Numbered from the stretch's first letter, positions 10,843 to 22,864 are shown. The stretch is 64,000 bases of DNA from Macrotis lagotis (GCF_037893015.1 NC_133660.1:284801078-284865077); one strand, 5' to 3'. Translations and numbers: made by a program. Notes: a model not told the origin generated them from the letters alone.

Positions 10843-11879
10843 AATCAGCTCCCTCTTGAACATGGCAGCCCATCAAAAACTTGGGTGCAATTATTAGTAG
10901 CAGTAGATATTAGTATTAGTGTTCATTCTTGACTTATCATCATCCTATCTCTCTGTCAATCAGCCCCCCATCCCTCTGAAAGTCATCTCCATCTCACTGG
11001 CTTGTTCATTACAGACAGGATTGCTAGCTGGTGGCTGAGCCCAGACAACTACAACAGCCCCAGGGTACCCTATCATCACTGGGGAGGGGAGACCTGAGGA
11101 GCAAAGGGGATGAGAGAGCTGTGGTTCAGCTGTCTCCTCCCACACCTCAAGGAGAATAAGGGGTCTCCCCTGATCCCACACTCCAGGCAGGGCTATCCCT
11201 TCTCAGCAGTTTCCAAAAGGGCCTTGCTCACAGCCCTGGGCTCCCACAAGGTTGTTAACTCATATTTCCTAATCACCCCTTTGGAATTCCCTGGTCTAGG
11301 TGGTAATGTTCCCCAAGCAAGTGAGAAGGAAGAAAAAGATACGTGTGATGCACAACCAAACAATCTTGGATGCTTAGAAAAGCTCAGCCCAGGATCATTT
11401 TAAGGTTCTGAAGCCCTTTGCCCTATAAAAAAGGTAGAAGGGGATTATTAAATCCATTTTAGACATGGGGGTTGGGGTAGAGACTTGCTAAGCTCACACA
11501 CAGGTTGGTACCAGGCCCAAAACCTAGGTCACCTGATTCCAAGAGCCCCTCTTCCCACTTGACTGCCTTGCCCTTCCTCCATCTTCAACAAGCAAAGGAA
11601 AATGAAGGAAATATTTTATTGATAGTTACATTGAGCCTGTCTCAGTGCGGGCAGTCCCTCCCCTCACCCCAGCTGTCAATGCAGAAGACCCCCTCCCCCT
11701 TCCCGGGTCTGTGCTTGCTAAGCCCGTTGGCATTGGTCACAAAAAAGACCCAGGGTGGACTGCAAGCTCTGCAATATGAGTCACCAACAGGACATGGTTG
11801 CCAAAAAAGCTAATGGGATCATCTCAGGCTTCATGGAGAGAGGTCTGATCTAAAGAATAAGGAGTTAAGAATGCCACCT
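10843..11879. other. No gene recognised
   Basis: Intergenic DNA upstream of MARK2. No exon, RNA gene or clear mobile element was identified; only short Pro/Ser-rich open frames are present. Confidence 0.5.
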
Positions 11880-12010
11880 TGAGGCAGTGTGGTACCATGC
11901 AAAGCATGGAACTGGGTTCAAATCGTAACCCTGTTACCACAGTTTCTTCATCTGTAAAATGAGGGGATTGGATGAGATGATCTCCAAGGTCTAGATCCAA
12001 GATCCTCTCC
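11880..12010 (+). repeat. MIR-family SINE
   Basis: Contains 'ctgggttcaaatcg', then 'cagtttcttcatctgtaaaatgagg' and 'ttggatgagatgatctccaaggtc', the MIR/therian SINE 3' arrangement. Confidence 0.65.
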
Positions 12011-12066
12011 TCTCTAATCTGATGAGACCAGATCTGGAGTGTTATCAGTTCTGGGCACCAGATTCT

Positions 12067-12223
12067 TTTTTTGTTGTTTGTTTTTGCAAAGCAATGGGCT
12101 TATTAAGTGACTTGCCCAAGATCACACAGCTAGGTAATTATGAAGTGTCTGAGGTCATATTTGAACTCAGGTCCTCCTGACTCCAGGGCCAATGCGTTAT
12201 TCACTGCACCACCTAGCCGCCCC
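12067..12223 (-). mobile_element. Marsupial tRNA-derived SINE
   Basis: Full minus-strand copy from a T-rich tail through 'gacttgcccaagatcacaca' to 'ccacctagccgccc'. The flanks are an imperfect duplication, tgggcaccagattct before and tgggcatcatattct after. Confidence 0.9.
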
Positions 12224-12769
12224 TGGGCATCATATTCTGAAGATGACATAGATAAGAATTTCCTAAGAGTTTCCAGAGGAGAGGAAACAAGGACAATGAA
12301 GAGCCCTGAGTCCATGCCAGATGGATCCAGGAGCCAAGGGCAGGATTGTAAAGGCAGACTGAGAACTAAAGCTTCCCCCAAATGAGAGCTCTCCCGCCCA
12401 CCCCAGCAGAATGGGCCCACTCAGGAGAGCATGACATCCCTTTCCTTAAAAATCTTCAGGTAGCTCTGAAGGACCCCTTGCCATAGATTGTTGCAGAGTG
12501 GGTGTTTTCCAGGTGTGACTTGGATTAGAGATGACCCTTGAGATCCCTTCCAAGGTAAGTCTGGTTGTTGGATTCTCGTCCTCCTGCAGAACCTTCACAG
12601 AGATCTCCATAATGTCCTAGGAGTTCTAACGCAAAGAAAATGGTAACTCATGGTTATAAAGATGATGCCTGGACTTTTCCTTCTAGTAGTGAGCTAACCA
12701 AGCTCACCCCAGGAGCTCCAAGATCTATGGGGATGAATATCTCAGGGACTGGAATTATTTCAAAAACTG

Positions 12770-13795
12770 CCTGAAACTCAACACATCCCAAACAAACCTC
12801 ATTATTTTTCCCCAACCCCCCCCAACTGCTTCTGCTGACTTTTCCTATTTTTGCTGAGGGTGCCCCCAACATCCTTCCAGTTTCCCAGATTCCCCAACTT
12901 CTCCATTATCTTCAACTCCTCACTGTCACCCCATAGCTCCAGGCAATTGTCAAATTGTTTCTACTTCCACACCACTTCAAATAGAGCCCCTTCTCAGTAT
13001 CCGATTCCCTCAATCAGACCCTTGTCACTGCTCCCCTTGGGTGCAATGACAATGACGTCTCTCTGCATCTCCTCTGTCCATTCCCATGGCAGCCAGCATG
13101 GTTTTCCACAAGCCATGGGTTCCTATTACTTAGGATGCTGCATAAACTTCTCTATTCAGCTTTTAAAGCCCCAAACAACCTGACCAACTTCTGCATACAT
13201 GACTCCTTTTCTCACGGACTACAGTCTGGTCAGACTGGATTTCTCTGTGTCCTTCACTCAGGGCACTTGGTTTCTCATCTCTGTGTCTTTGTACTGCCCC
13301 TCCCCCCAGCCCACCAAGCCCAGAATTCATCCCCTTCTCAACTGCACCTTCAAATTTTGCACTTCCTTCAACACTCACCTGGAACACCACCTTCTAAACA
13401 CCTTACTTTACCTGTTCCCTCCTCCCCTACAACTGCTAGTGCCTTCTCTTCCCAAACATCAAATTATATGTAGCTACCTTGAAGTGATTTTTGTATTTAT
13501 TCTATTTTATTATGGTATCTCCCAATAATGCCCATTTTATTTGTCTTTGCATTCCTAGCACCTATTTTATATGATATAATACATATTATATATACTATAT
13601 AATAATATCCGTTGATGGATTAGAAGAGAGTATTGAAATTAGATTCTGAGAAACTCAAAAGAGACAGAGATCCAAAATTGCAATGTGATGTCATCAAAGC
13701 ATTAGGCTTCTTCAGGGCAGGGATGATCCACTTCTTTTTGTGTTCCCAGTACTTTCAACAGAGCCTGGCACCTGTAAATGTTTATTGATTGAAAA
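12770..13795 (+). mobile_element. L2 LINE 3' region
   Basis: About 1 kb of L2-like sequence: 'tttccacaagccatggg', 'cttttaaagccccaaacaac', 'aacaccaccttctaaacacc' and a terminal 'agcctggcacctgtaaatg'. It is old and diverged, with no intact frame. The exact 5' boundary is uncertain. An AT-rich patch at 13560-13615 interrupts it. Confidence 0.6.
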
Positions 13796-13844
13796 TTCCC
13801 TTCCCAGAGGCAGATAGCAATAACTTACCATCTTAGCAATGTGC

Positions 13845-14240
13845 CTGGGGCTCAGGAAGGTTAAGCAACTGGTTCACGATCACAGAGCTATGCCACCATG
13901 TCTGTCACCATCCCAGTCTTGAGCAGCTAGGGTTCAATTCTCCAGACTGCCAGCCCCCTGGGGATCTCCTACCTGGTCTTCCTCCAATTTACAGGTCACT
14001 CTTCAGGCCCTCTACTAAAGGGGGTGAGGAATAGACTTGGTTAGTCAATAAGTCATGAGCATTTATTAGCCAGGAGGCATTGGGTCAAGAACAGCCATTG
14101 ACTTGGGAGTCAGCAGATCTGGGTCCAGATTCAGTTCAGAAACCAGACTTTGTCCAGTCCCTTAGGGTCAATGAGGTTTTCCCATCTGGAAAGCAACAAG
14201 GTAGGACCGATTCTTCTGAGACCCCTTCTGCTCTGGTTCT
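13845..14240. repeat. Two MIR fragments
   Basis: A minus-strand MIR piece (about 13845-13930: 'ggctcaggaaggttaagcaa') is followed by a plus-strand piece (about 14080-14235: 'tgggagtcagcagatctggg', 'gtttcccatctcc'-like end). Both are weak and unbounded. Confidence 0.45.
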
Positions 14241-14612
14241 AGGATATGCCCCGTTCCTTTCTCCCCCACCTACATTCCCAGTCTCTGAGCAGGTTAGTTT
14301 CCCATCTCCAAGGCCCTTCACCCCTGGCATGTTGGGACTTGTTTTCAAATGGCCTACTGTGCCAACTAAGGCTCAACAAGAGCTTAGGGGGGCCAGAAGC
14401 CTGAGACCTGGCAGGGGTTCAGGCTAAAAACAGATCGGGCAGAGAGAGCCCCACAGATTCAGGGTAGATTTGCCCCTCCCTCCTTCCCCTCCTCCCAGTT
14501 TCCAGGCAGGAGTAGTCTCACAGTTGTCATAGGACCTAGAGCTAGAAGGATTATCTTTTGTGACCTTCTGTAAATGAGCCACCTTCTCCATGTGCAGAGC
14601 CTTCATCTATAG

Positions 14613-15960
14613 ATGCAGAGGTCAAGCTGTGACTGTGGTGACCCCATTTGGAGTTTTCTTGGTAAAGATACTGAAGTAGTTTACCATTTCCTTCTCTGGT
14701 TCATTTAATAGGTAGGTGATGCCATGACAAGCACAGGAATTGGATTTGAGTGGGGAGGGGGAGTGGCTGTGCTAAGTCTCCAGCCTCACTTTCTCCTCCA
14801 GAGTCATCTGGATCCAGTGGCCAGATAGGAATCAGGCCGGACCGGAGATGGCCCTGGATGCGAGGCTCTCAGGGTGAAGTGACTTGCCCAAGGTCACACA
14901 GCTAGTGAGTATCAAGTGTCTGAGGCTGGATTTGAATTCTTATCCTCCTGACTCCAGGTCCAGTACTCCATCCTCTGTACTACCTAGCTGTCCAATATGG
15001 CTTCATTTTACAAAAGAGGAAACCGAGGCAGACTGGGTAAAGTGACTTGCCCAAAGTCACACACAGTTATCTGAGATCGGATTTGAACTCAGATCTTCCC
15101 AACTCCAAGCCCAGTGCTCTCTCCACTGTGCCTTCATTTTACAAAGGGGAAACTGAGGCCTGGGAGGGAAGTGACTAGTCCAGGTGGTCAGTAACTGAGA
15201 TAAGAAGATCAGCACCCAGGCTCTGCTCCAGTCACCTTCCATTCCGTGCTGTGTCACCTGGGCAGAATAGGGAAAGTGGGCCCAGGAGAGGCCTTTCCCT
15301 TCCCTTCCCTCCGCATTCCCCTCCTCCTTTCTGGAAAAAGCAACTCCGAGCTGCCCTCTAGTGGACACTGTTAAACCAACCACCCCCTTCCTGGCTTTCC
15401 CGCCATCCACCCATCCACCCATCCACCCACCAGCATCCTTCCCGCCCAAAGAAAAAGGTGAACCCGCCCAGGTAGGCTAAGCAGCAAAAGGAGGGAAAAG
15501 AACCTGAGGCATCTGCGTAGGCCTTGGAGCCTCTCCCCTGGCTCTGAGCAGCATCCCCCATTTTACAGATTGGGAAAGCAGAAGTAGAGAAGCCACACCA
15601 GCCCCAGCTCCTTTCCCTAGAGCATCTGGGCCCATAGGGTCGCCAGGGCTCAAGTTGGACTGGACCCCAGACGCCACTGACCAAGCAGTGTCTGGCCTCC
15701 TCCTTTTACAGAAAAGGAAGCTGAGGCACAGAGGGATCAAGCAGATTGTCCAAGGTTGTCCAGGTTTTCCGACTCCGGATCCAAAGCTCTTGAGTTCAGG
15801 AAGATGTAATTCTTAAACATCTACTATGTGCCAGAGACTGCCCCATGAAGTGGGCCTGGAAAGAAAAAGGAAAAAGGCCGTGCAACTCTCCAAGACCAGA
15901 TTTGAACGCAGATCTTCCTGAGTCCAGGCCCAGTGTTTTATCCGCTCAGCCACCTGGCTG
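14613..15960 (-). repeat. Cluster of CORE-SINE, MIR and old SINE fragments
   Basis: Several minus-strand fragments are concatenated: a MAR1-type piece (14613-14720, 'gtgaccccatttggagtttt'), an old tRNA-SINE (14870-14995), MIR copies (15000-15130, 15131-15235, about 15700-15800) and another tRNA-SINE piece (about 15885-15962). The repeated 'gacttgcccaaggtcacaca' and 'acaaaagaggaaaccgaggc' blocks show the family. No gene is present. Confidence 0.65.
15349..15367 (-). promoter_or_regulatory. CTCF-like motif
   Basis: The minus strand reads TGTCCACTAGAGGGCAGCT, matching the CTCF core CCACTAGAGGGCAG at all strongly conserved positions. Occupancy is not shown by sequence. Confidence 0.6.
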
Positions 15961-16861
15961 TCCGGTGCCCTCAGAGGAGCTCCCAATCTAGTGAGGAACC
16001 CGATATGGACAAACCAGCTGCAGACACAGGATAAACGGGAGATGCTCCGGAATTGCCTATAATTGGATAATTGGAATCATTTCATATGTGTTTTGCCCCT
16101 TTAATAGGAGCCCTGACATGCCAGAGCTGTGTGGGGGAAGGTGAATGATGAGAGCCTGCATTAAACAGTTTGCCTTCCTTGAGGCAGCCTCAGTGAGTTC
16201 AGACATTTTATTTTATTTAAATTCATATTTCTGTCTCATCTTCAGGTTTACGAGACTTATTTTTTAATTTTAAAAACAGAGTGTTTTTGATATCATTTGT
16301 TCTTACATCACCCTAGTATCCCTCCTCTTTTCTCCCAGATTGCCACTCCTTATAATAAAGTATTGTTTTTAAAAAGAGGAAGAAGCAAAAACTCAGTATG
16401 GGAATCATTTTTTGGCCTCTATGAGCTTCTGTTTCCTCATCCTTAAAAAGAGGATCTTTATATCTGTAGCCCCTTCCTCCTGTAGTGATTCTGAGGGCCA
16501 AATAAGACCTCCCTTAAAAGTTTGATATGATATTATTATCCCCAACAACCCCCAAGTCTGCCCTTGTCGTTCTCGAGGCTCCAGAAGAAGGAGGAGACAG
16601 GCCCCAGTGGGCATCACACAGATAGACCCCGGCTCCCCCATCCAAGGAAAGAGATGCAAAGACTGTCCCAGTCGAAGACCCCTTCTCATCTTCTCCACCC
16701 TAGCCTCGATGGACAGCCTGGTAAACCAAATGGGGACCAAGATTGACTAATGACCTCATCTCTTAAAATTAGCAGCACAGGTGACATAAGGGCTCATCCA
16801 TGTGGGAAAGCTGTAACCTTTCCTCTACCTATATAGTTCCATTTTGTTTCCTGCAGGTAAG
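15961..16861. other. No gene recognised
   Basis: Intergenic sequence with AT-rich patches (16200-16300, 16360-16400). I see no exon, RNA gene or confidently assignable repeat. Confidence 0.45.
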
Positions 16862-17092
16862 GGGCGCCATAGAGTGCAGGGTCTTGCATCTAGAAGACTC
16901 AATTTCTTGAGTTCAAATCTGGTCTGTGTGACCCTGGGCAAGTCATTTCAATCCTGTTGCCTCATATTCTTCAGCTATCAAAAAAGAAAAAAGAAAAAAA
17001 AAACAGCAGGAAAAGGAAATGGCAGACCACTCTAGTATACAAGCAAATCCCCAATAGGATCACAAAGAGATCTGAGAAACAATTGAACAACC
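16862..17092 (+). mobile_element. MAR1-type CORE-SINE
   Basis: A plus-strand copy with 'gaccctgggcaagtcatttc', an A-rich interruption, 'ggaaatggcagaccactc', 'ccaataggatcacaaagag' and a final 'gaacaattgaacaacca', the typical marsupial CORE-SINE 3' part. Confidence 0.75.
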
Positions 17093-17199
17093 ATCCTCTT
17101 TCTAACTCTTGGTCATGTCCATCTCACTGCCAAATTATAATCTCAATAGGCAGCAATAAAATAGTGCTTCATAGTTTACAGAAAAGGTACCTCATTTGA

Positions 17200-17370
17200 G
17201 CCTCTTACAAACCCTCATTTTTACCATTATTATATTTACTATTACTCATATTATTGCCCTCATTTTACAGGGGAAGAAACTGAGACACATGGTAGTTAAG
17301 TGACTTGCCCAGGGTCATACATCTGGATTTGAACTCAGGTCTTTGGGACTCTAAATCATTGCCCTGTCCC
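17200..17370 (-). repeat. MIR-type SINE
   Basis: Minus-strand MIR: 'ctcattttacaggggaagaa', 'gacttgcccagggtcataca', 'ggatttgaactcaggtcttt'. Confidence 0.75.
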
Positions 17371-18639
17371 ACTTATCTGCCATTCGTGGACAGAGGATCA
17401 TCTGAAGGACTTCCTTTAAAGATGAATGGGCTTCTAGGATTTTCATTGGAATTCTTCATTGGAAACATCAGGAAAGCTGGATTAGATGGGGGGGAAGGGG
17501 AAGTATGATATGTTACCTGGTTAGAATGGGGAGCAGGGGTAAGAGGTTAAAAATTAGGGAGGGAGGCTCATCCTAGCCAGTCTCTTGTCCCTTTCCATCG
17601 CTTTGGAGCCAAGGCTGAAGTGACACCTCCCTACTGACCAACCAGTCCCTGATCCCCTCCTTTTACAGAAAAGGAAACTGGGGCACAGAGGGGCTTTGAG
17701 GTTCACCATGTGCTTGCCTCCCCTAAGGTAAGGAGGGCTGAAATGGCTAAGGATATGGGTAGTGGAAGGAGCTCAGGAGATCCAGATTTATGTTCCGGTC
17801 CAATCTGGTGGGGTGACTGTGTGGAAGTGACCCCACCACCCTGAATCTCAGTCTTTTCCTCTATGCAATGGGAATAAAAATCCTTGCCCACCCCTCCTCC
17901 CAGGATTGCTTTGAGCACAGCCCTTGGTAAGCTTTGAATTGTTACCGAAATGGGACCTCATGGGATCATAAATCTGGGAGTAGAAGGGGCTCAGAGACTA
18001 TTCATTCTGAAAATGAGTCCAAGGAAGACAAGGTATCCTATATCATGGGGGATCACGGATCTGGACAGGTCATTTAGGTAAAGCCCCTAAGATTACAGAA
18101 GAGGAACCGGGGTCCTATGGGGCCAGAGTCCCATAAGGAGTGATAGGACAAGATCTGAATCCAGGAAGTAGACTGGACTGGAATCCCTAAGCAGAATTCT
18201 GAGTTCAGATCCTATTTCTCCAATACCCTCTAGCTGTATGACCTTGGGCCAGTCCCTTAACCCCTCTCTCTAAGTAACAGCTCCCTCTTCAACAAATCTG
18301 CTGGCGGGAAGGTCTGAGACAAAGAATGTCAGCATTGGGAGGAGAGTTAGACTAGAGAAGATCAGAGCCTTAGCAAGGCTCCCTCTGCTTCCTCCAGTGT
18401 TCTTGGGATTCCAGGCCACGCTCTGGCTGACCACCTCCCCTCCCTCCCCTCTGCCCACAGCAAGAACGATAATAACTCACGATTTCTAAACACCGAGTGG
18501 CTGTTTATTATCTCATTTTATCCTCACCACAACAGAAGTCCTATTGTTTTTAAGGAGAAGAAAACGGAATTTATTTGCAAAATAATATTTAATTTTCTAA
18601 CTGTTAAAATGACACGTAAGATGTAACTATTGGTTACAT
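17371..18639. other. No gene recognised
   Basis: Intergenic DNA with at most faint MIR-like fragments (for example 17650-17700 and 17750-17940, ending 'caatgggaataaaaatcc'). No coding evidence. Confidence 0.45.
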
Positions 18640-18835
18640 ATAAATAAAATTAAGCATCAGAAAAAAATTGTGATGCTATTGTTATTCCCATTTTATGGAT
18701 GAAGAAATATTGAGGTAGAGGGAAGCTGCCAGAAGTCCCATAATTAGGAAATGTCTAAGGTTGGATTTGAGCTCAGGTCTTCCCAATTCCAAACCTAATG
18801 TCTGGTGCACTATGGCACCCTCTAGCTACCTCAGA
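18640..18835 (-). repeat. MIR-type SINE
   Basis: Minus strand: 'cccattttatggatgaagaa', 'aagtcccataattaggaaat', 'tttgagctcaggtcttccc'. Diverged. Confidence 0.65.
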
Positions 18836-18857
18836 CAATTCCTAGATGGTATCTTTT

Positions 18858-19011
18858 TTATTTTAAGTTTTGTTTTTCCAGGCAAACAGGGTTAAGTGGC
18901 TTGCCCAAGGCCACACAGCTAGGTCATTATTAAGTGTCTGAGACCAGATTTGAACCCAGGTCCTCCTGACTCCAGGGCTGGTGCACTATCCACTGTGCCA
19001 TCTAGCCGCCC
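18858..19011 (-). mobile_element. Marsupial tRNA-derived SINE
   Basis: Full-length minus-strand SINE bounded by an exact 16-bp target-site duplication CTAGATGGTATCTTTT (18842-18857 and 19012-19027). The clean duplication suggests a relatively recent insertion. Confidence 0.96.
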
Positions 19012-19550
19012 CTAGATGGTATCTTTTATTTGGGCTCCTGTCAATGCTTGGGGGGCCTAGAACAGGATGTTGGATGTCAAAGCTGGAAAGGACATCAGAA
19101 CTTTGAGTGACTGAGCTGAGATAGAATGTGGGCTAGAAAGAACAGAGGAGGAAACAGGCCCAGAGAGGATGGGGGGAAGACAGGATCCAAGAGGACCAGA
19201 GGAGGCTGGCCCTTCCCAGCAGTCCCTATGGCTCAGGCCCAGGTCTTGGGAGTTGGCACTGGTCCCATTGGGTCAGCATCAACAGTTATGGCAGCCCAAT
19301 CTGAGGTGCAGGACAAGAGATGAGAAGCCCTTGTCTGACAGTGTTCCTCTCTCTCACTATTACCTCTTAGACAAAATACTTGTTCCTTGTTTTTTTGCCT
19401 TTTGAATCCCTTTTGCAACCTAGCTCCAGACCAACTTTCCACATTTATTGAACACTCCCTCACTCTCCATTATTCAACTAGAATGGCCTTCTTGTATGGT
19501 ATCCATCTCCTTGCCTCTGCTGACCTTGTATCCCTCATGCCTGGAACTCT

Positions 19551-19799
19551 TTCCTTCCTTCCTTCCTTCCTTCCTTCCTTCCTTCCTTCCTTCCTTCCTT
19601 CCTTCCTTCCTTCCTTCCTTCCTCCCTCCCTCCCTCCCTTCCTTTCTTTCTTTTAAATTTTTATTTATCTAGGGCAATGGGGTTAAATGACTTGCCCAGG
19701 GTCACACAGCTAGGCAATTATTAAGTGTCTGAGACTGGATTTGAACTCAGGTCCTCCTGATTCCAGGTGCTGTGCTCTATCTACTGTGCCACCTAGCTA
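19551..19799 (-). mobile_element. SINE with (TTCC)n tail
   Basis: A minus-strand SINE (body about 19652-19799) is preceded by about 95 bp of TTCC/TCCC repeats (19551-19650). The duplication CCTGGAACTCT lies at 19540-19550 and 19800-19810, outside both, so the tetranucleotide array derives from the SINE tail. Confidence 0.93.
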
Positions 19800-19893
19800 C
19801 CTGGAACTCTCTTCTTTCTTACCTCCTGGTCCTCTTCCCTTCTGCCCATCTCCACATCTCCAGAAATGATTTTAGATTTACTTTTCATTTAAT

Positions 19894-20035
19894 GGGCAGC
19901 TAAGTGGTGCAGTGGATAGATCACTGGCCCTGGAGTCAGGAGGACCTGAGTTCAAATCCAACTTCAGATACTTAATACATTCTTAGCTGTGTGACCTTGG
20001 CAAGTCACTTAATCCACTGCCTTGCTTAACATGTG
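19894..20035 (+). mobile_element. Marsupial tRNA-derived SINE
   Basis: Plus-strand copy: 'gcagctaagtggtgcagtgg', 'ctggagtcaggaggacctga', 'tgaccttggcaagtcactta'. The tail is short. Confidence 0.88.
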
Positions 20036-20799
20036 CTTATTGCTTGAATGAATGAATGAGGGCAGTGCCACTGGCATAGCCACCCTGAAGCTGGAGACTC
20101 CGCAGAGGTATATTCTGTGATCTGCCCAAGATCATATCTCTCTACTCCAAGTTCTAGTCTTCTGAGAGCATCTTGATAACTCTTGCTGCCATCTTGGTTC
20201 TAGGTCCCAGAGCCCTCTCGTGTTTGACCCATTGCCTCGATGGTACATCTGTTACTTCTAGAAGCATCTTCACCCTCCTGGTCCTAGTGGCCTAGGACAT
20301 TTGCCTGGGTCAGAGTAGAGGTGAGGAGCAAAGACGAGTGGCTCTCCTTCTTTGGGAACCCAAAGCCTCCCACTTCTATCCTCCTTAAAGAGACCAGAGG
20401 ATCCAGATTTAGGACCGGGTGAGAGTCTGTTTGAGTCAGATATCATTTACCGATTCCTAACAAGAACAGGCCATAGCAGAGTGGCCACAGGAGGAAGGAT
20501 CTCTGAACCTGCAGTGATCCGGCTCATTAGGAGGAGAATTAAGGAGGAGGGAATCCCACTTCCCAGAACAGACATCTATAGGAGTTAACAGCTGGCTCAG
20601 TCCAACTCCTCCCAAGTCTACTGCACGCCCACCCTTCACCATTCACCTCAAGTAAAACCTGGAGTGTAGTCTTGAGGAAGTCCAAAGCACAGTTGAAGTT
20701 TACATTCTAGTATACTCTTCAGCATTTATTAAGCGCCCACTGTATACATAGTTGTGAACTAGGTACTGAAGGAAACAGAATCCATATAAAAGACCCCCT
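20036..20799. other. No gene recognised
   Basis: Intergenic. A segment at about 20700-20790 ('gcatttattaagcgcccact') is an old L2/MIR-like fragment. A 78-codon plus-strand frame at 20352-20588 matches nothing I know and has no exon signals. Confidence 0.45.
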
Positions 20800-21600
20800 C
20801 CAAAGATTTTGGTTAGTCTCACCACCACAAACCTCTCCCCATGCCATTCCATCCTTTACTCAACTACTTCCAAAATGCACATCATTTTCTTACTCAATAA
20901 ACTCCAGAATAATGATGATGATGATGATGATAAATTCCCTATTAGCTCCAGGATCAAATAGAAAATCCACTCTTTGGTGTTCCAAGTTCTCCTCAAACCG
21001 GCCTCCCTCCGTTTTTCAAGTCTTCTCACACCTTACATCTCCACTTGTCATGATCTATATATCTGGCCACTGGACCCAGGTGACTCTGAAGGAGAGAGTG
21101 AAGCTGGTGGCTTAGCACTGCTCCCCCCTCCCTCAAATCCAGTTCACTTGCATGTCACGGTCATCTTCCCGATGCCATTGGCCCTCTTGGAAAACCAAGG
21201 ACAAGCATCAACATCTCATACATCCCGCCCTACTCCCACATACTCTGTGTTCTCCCAACAGTGGTTTTTTGGCTGTTCTTTGAACAAGATCCTCTATCCC
21301 AGACTGGGCATTTTTCGCTGGCTGTGCCTCCTGCCAGGAATGCCTCCCTCCTCCTCTCTGCCACCAGGCTTCCTTCAAGTCCCATCTGAAATCCCAACTT
21401 CTATGGGAAGCCTTCCCCAGTTCTTGGGAATTCTAAGACCTTCCCTCTTTTGAATATCTCTGATTTATCCTGTTTGGATACCTCCCCATTAGACCATGAG
21501 CTCATTTAGAGCAGGGCCTGGGTTTTTGCTTGTTTGATTTGATTTTTGCTTTTCTTTGTATCTCCAGTGCTTAGCACAGCAACTGGCAGGTGAGGAGTCT
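20800..21600 (+). mobile_element. L2 LINE 3' region
   Basis: L2-like: 'gctccaggatcaaatagaaa', 'cttccttcaagtcccatctg', 'ttagaccatgagctcattta', 'tctccagtgcttagcacagc'. An RTE-tailed SINE (21046-21212) is embedded and a short (ATG)n array sits at 20912-20931. Confidence 0.65.
21046..21212 (+). mobile_element. RTE-tailed SINE, 3' part
   Basis: Contains 'ctggccactggacccaggtg', 'gaagctggtggcttagcact' and 'ccaaggacaagcatcaacat', the same family as the copies at 23778 and 24680. It lies inside the L2. Confidence 0.7.
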
Positions 21601-22034
21601 GGAGTCTATTAGGGAATTTGCTAGACATTTCTTGAGCCCGTGGGCATTTCTTGTGCCCATAGCATGTGCAGGATCCTGGGAAAATCCAGATTTAGCTCAG
21701 AAGAGGTCCTGACCCTCCAGTCTATAGAGGACATTCAGCAAATACTTAATAAGCCTTAGACTGTTGACTGGAGAATTTAGAGGAGGGGGTCTCCCTGCCT
21801 TTGTGGGGTCATCACACATGGAGAGTTTTAGTCAATTTTTATTTATTCAGAATTGACTGTGCAGAGCCCTCCCAGGGTGGATGCAAAATGAGGATGATAA
21901 AAATGTGGCTCTGGGTGGAGACCAGGGGTGTGAGTAAGAGAAAAAAAGAGGAAGAGGAGGAGGGAGGAGACACAGCAGCAGCAGCTGGCCTAGGGAAGGC
22001 TATAATAACAGTTCACATTTATGTAGAGATTTAA

Positions 22035-22290
22035 GATTTGCACAGAGCCACAAGATCTGGGAGTATTGCTGCAGTCCTGTTTTTGACATCCTGTGACCCC
22101 ATTTGGGGTTTTCTTGGCAAAGATATTGGAGTGGTTTGCCATTTCCTTTGCCAGGTCATTTTACAGATGAGGAAACTGAGGCCAACAGAAGTGACTTGCC
22201 CGAAGTCACACATCTGAGGTCGGATTTGAACTCAGTTCCTCCTGACTCCAGGGGCTGTATTCCCACCATTGTGCCCCCATTTAGACAAAA
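22035..22290 (-). mobile_element. MAR1-type CORE-SINE
   Basis: Minus-strand copy: 'gtgaccccatttggggtttt', 'ggagtggtttgccatttcct', 'ttttacagatgaggaaactg', 'gacttgcccgaagtcacaca'. Nearly full length. A MIR-like segment immediately precedes it (about 22005-22034). Confidence 0.85.
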
Positions 22291-22536
22291 TATTTTGATT
22301 TGGATCACAATTGCTCTGAACCCCCCAGTTCAGAAATTCCTCATCTCTCAGCAGAGGCTGGGACAGATGGACTAGTTTAGAATTTGCCCCTTCTCAGAAA
22401 GCCTCTCTGTCATACAAAGCATGAAGTATAACCCAGGATCTCCCAGGAGGGCTTGGCTCCCCCCAGGGAGGTGAGACAGGACCTGGTTTACATCTATACT
22501 TCTATTCACCCAACAAACGTTCTGCTTCTGTAGAGG

Positions 22537-22548
22537 CCACCAGGGGGC
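22537..22548 (+). promoter_or_regulatory. CTCF-like motif
   Basis: CCACCAGGGGGC matches the CTCF core on the plus strand (context gaggCCACCAGGGGGCaa). A second strong site lies 550 bp to the right in the opposite orientation. Confidence 0.6.
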
Positions 22549-22637
22549 AAATATGGTGGAACCCCAGGCACATCTAGGAGCTCTGGCTTAGGTGGGGGCT
22601 TGGATCTAGGAAACTCCTTAGTGGCCCTTGGACCAGG

Positions 22638-22864
22638 CAATCCCTGGACCCCCGAGCCCAGAAGGGGGGCCTAGAAGGTTGCTGGCCAGGTAGAGTGGCC
22701 CTTGGGCCACAGGATAAGCAAAGAGGATTCCCGATGGACACTCCCATCCCCCCATATACACAGACACAGACAACCCCTGGACCCAGGCCCCTCGGAGTTT
22801 GGAAGGGGGATCTAGAAGGTTGCTGGCCTGGTAGAGTGACCCCAGGGCCACAGGATAAACGAAG
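22638..22864 (+). repeat. Tandem duplication, period about 133 bp
   Basis: Copy 1 (22638-22724) and copy 2 (22771-22864) share 'tagaaggttgctggcc', 'ggtagagtg' and 'gggccacaggataa' in the same order. A partial third unit precedes copy 1. The minus-strand frame across both repeats the peptide TLPGQQPSR but has no family match, so it is treated as non-coding. Confidence 0.8.

Noticed and set aside
20352-20588. 78-codon frame with a protein-like composition
   Set aside because: No homology recognised, no exon signals and no neighbouring exons.
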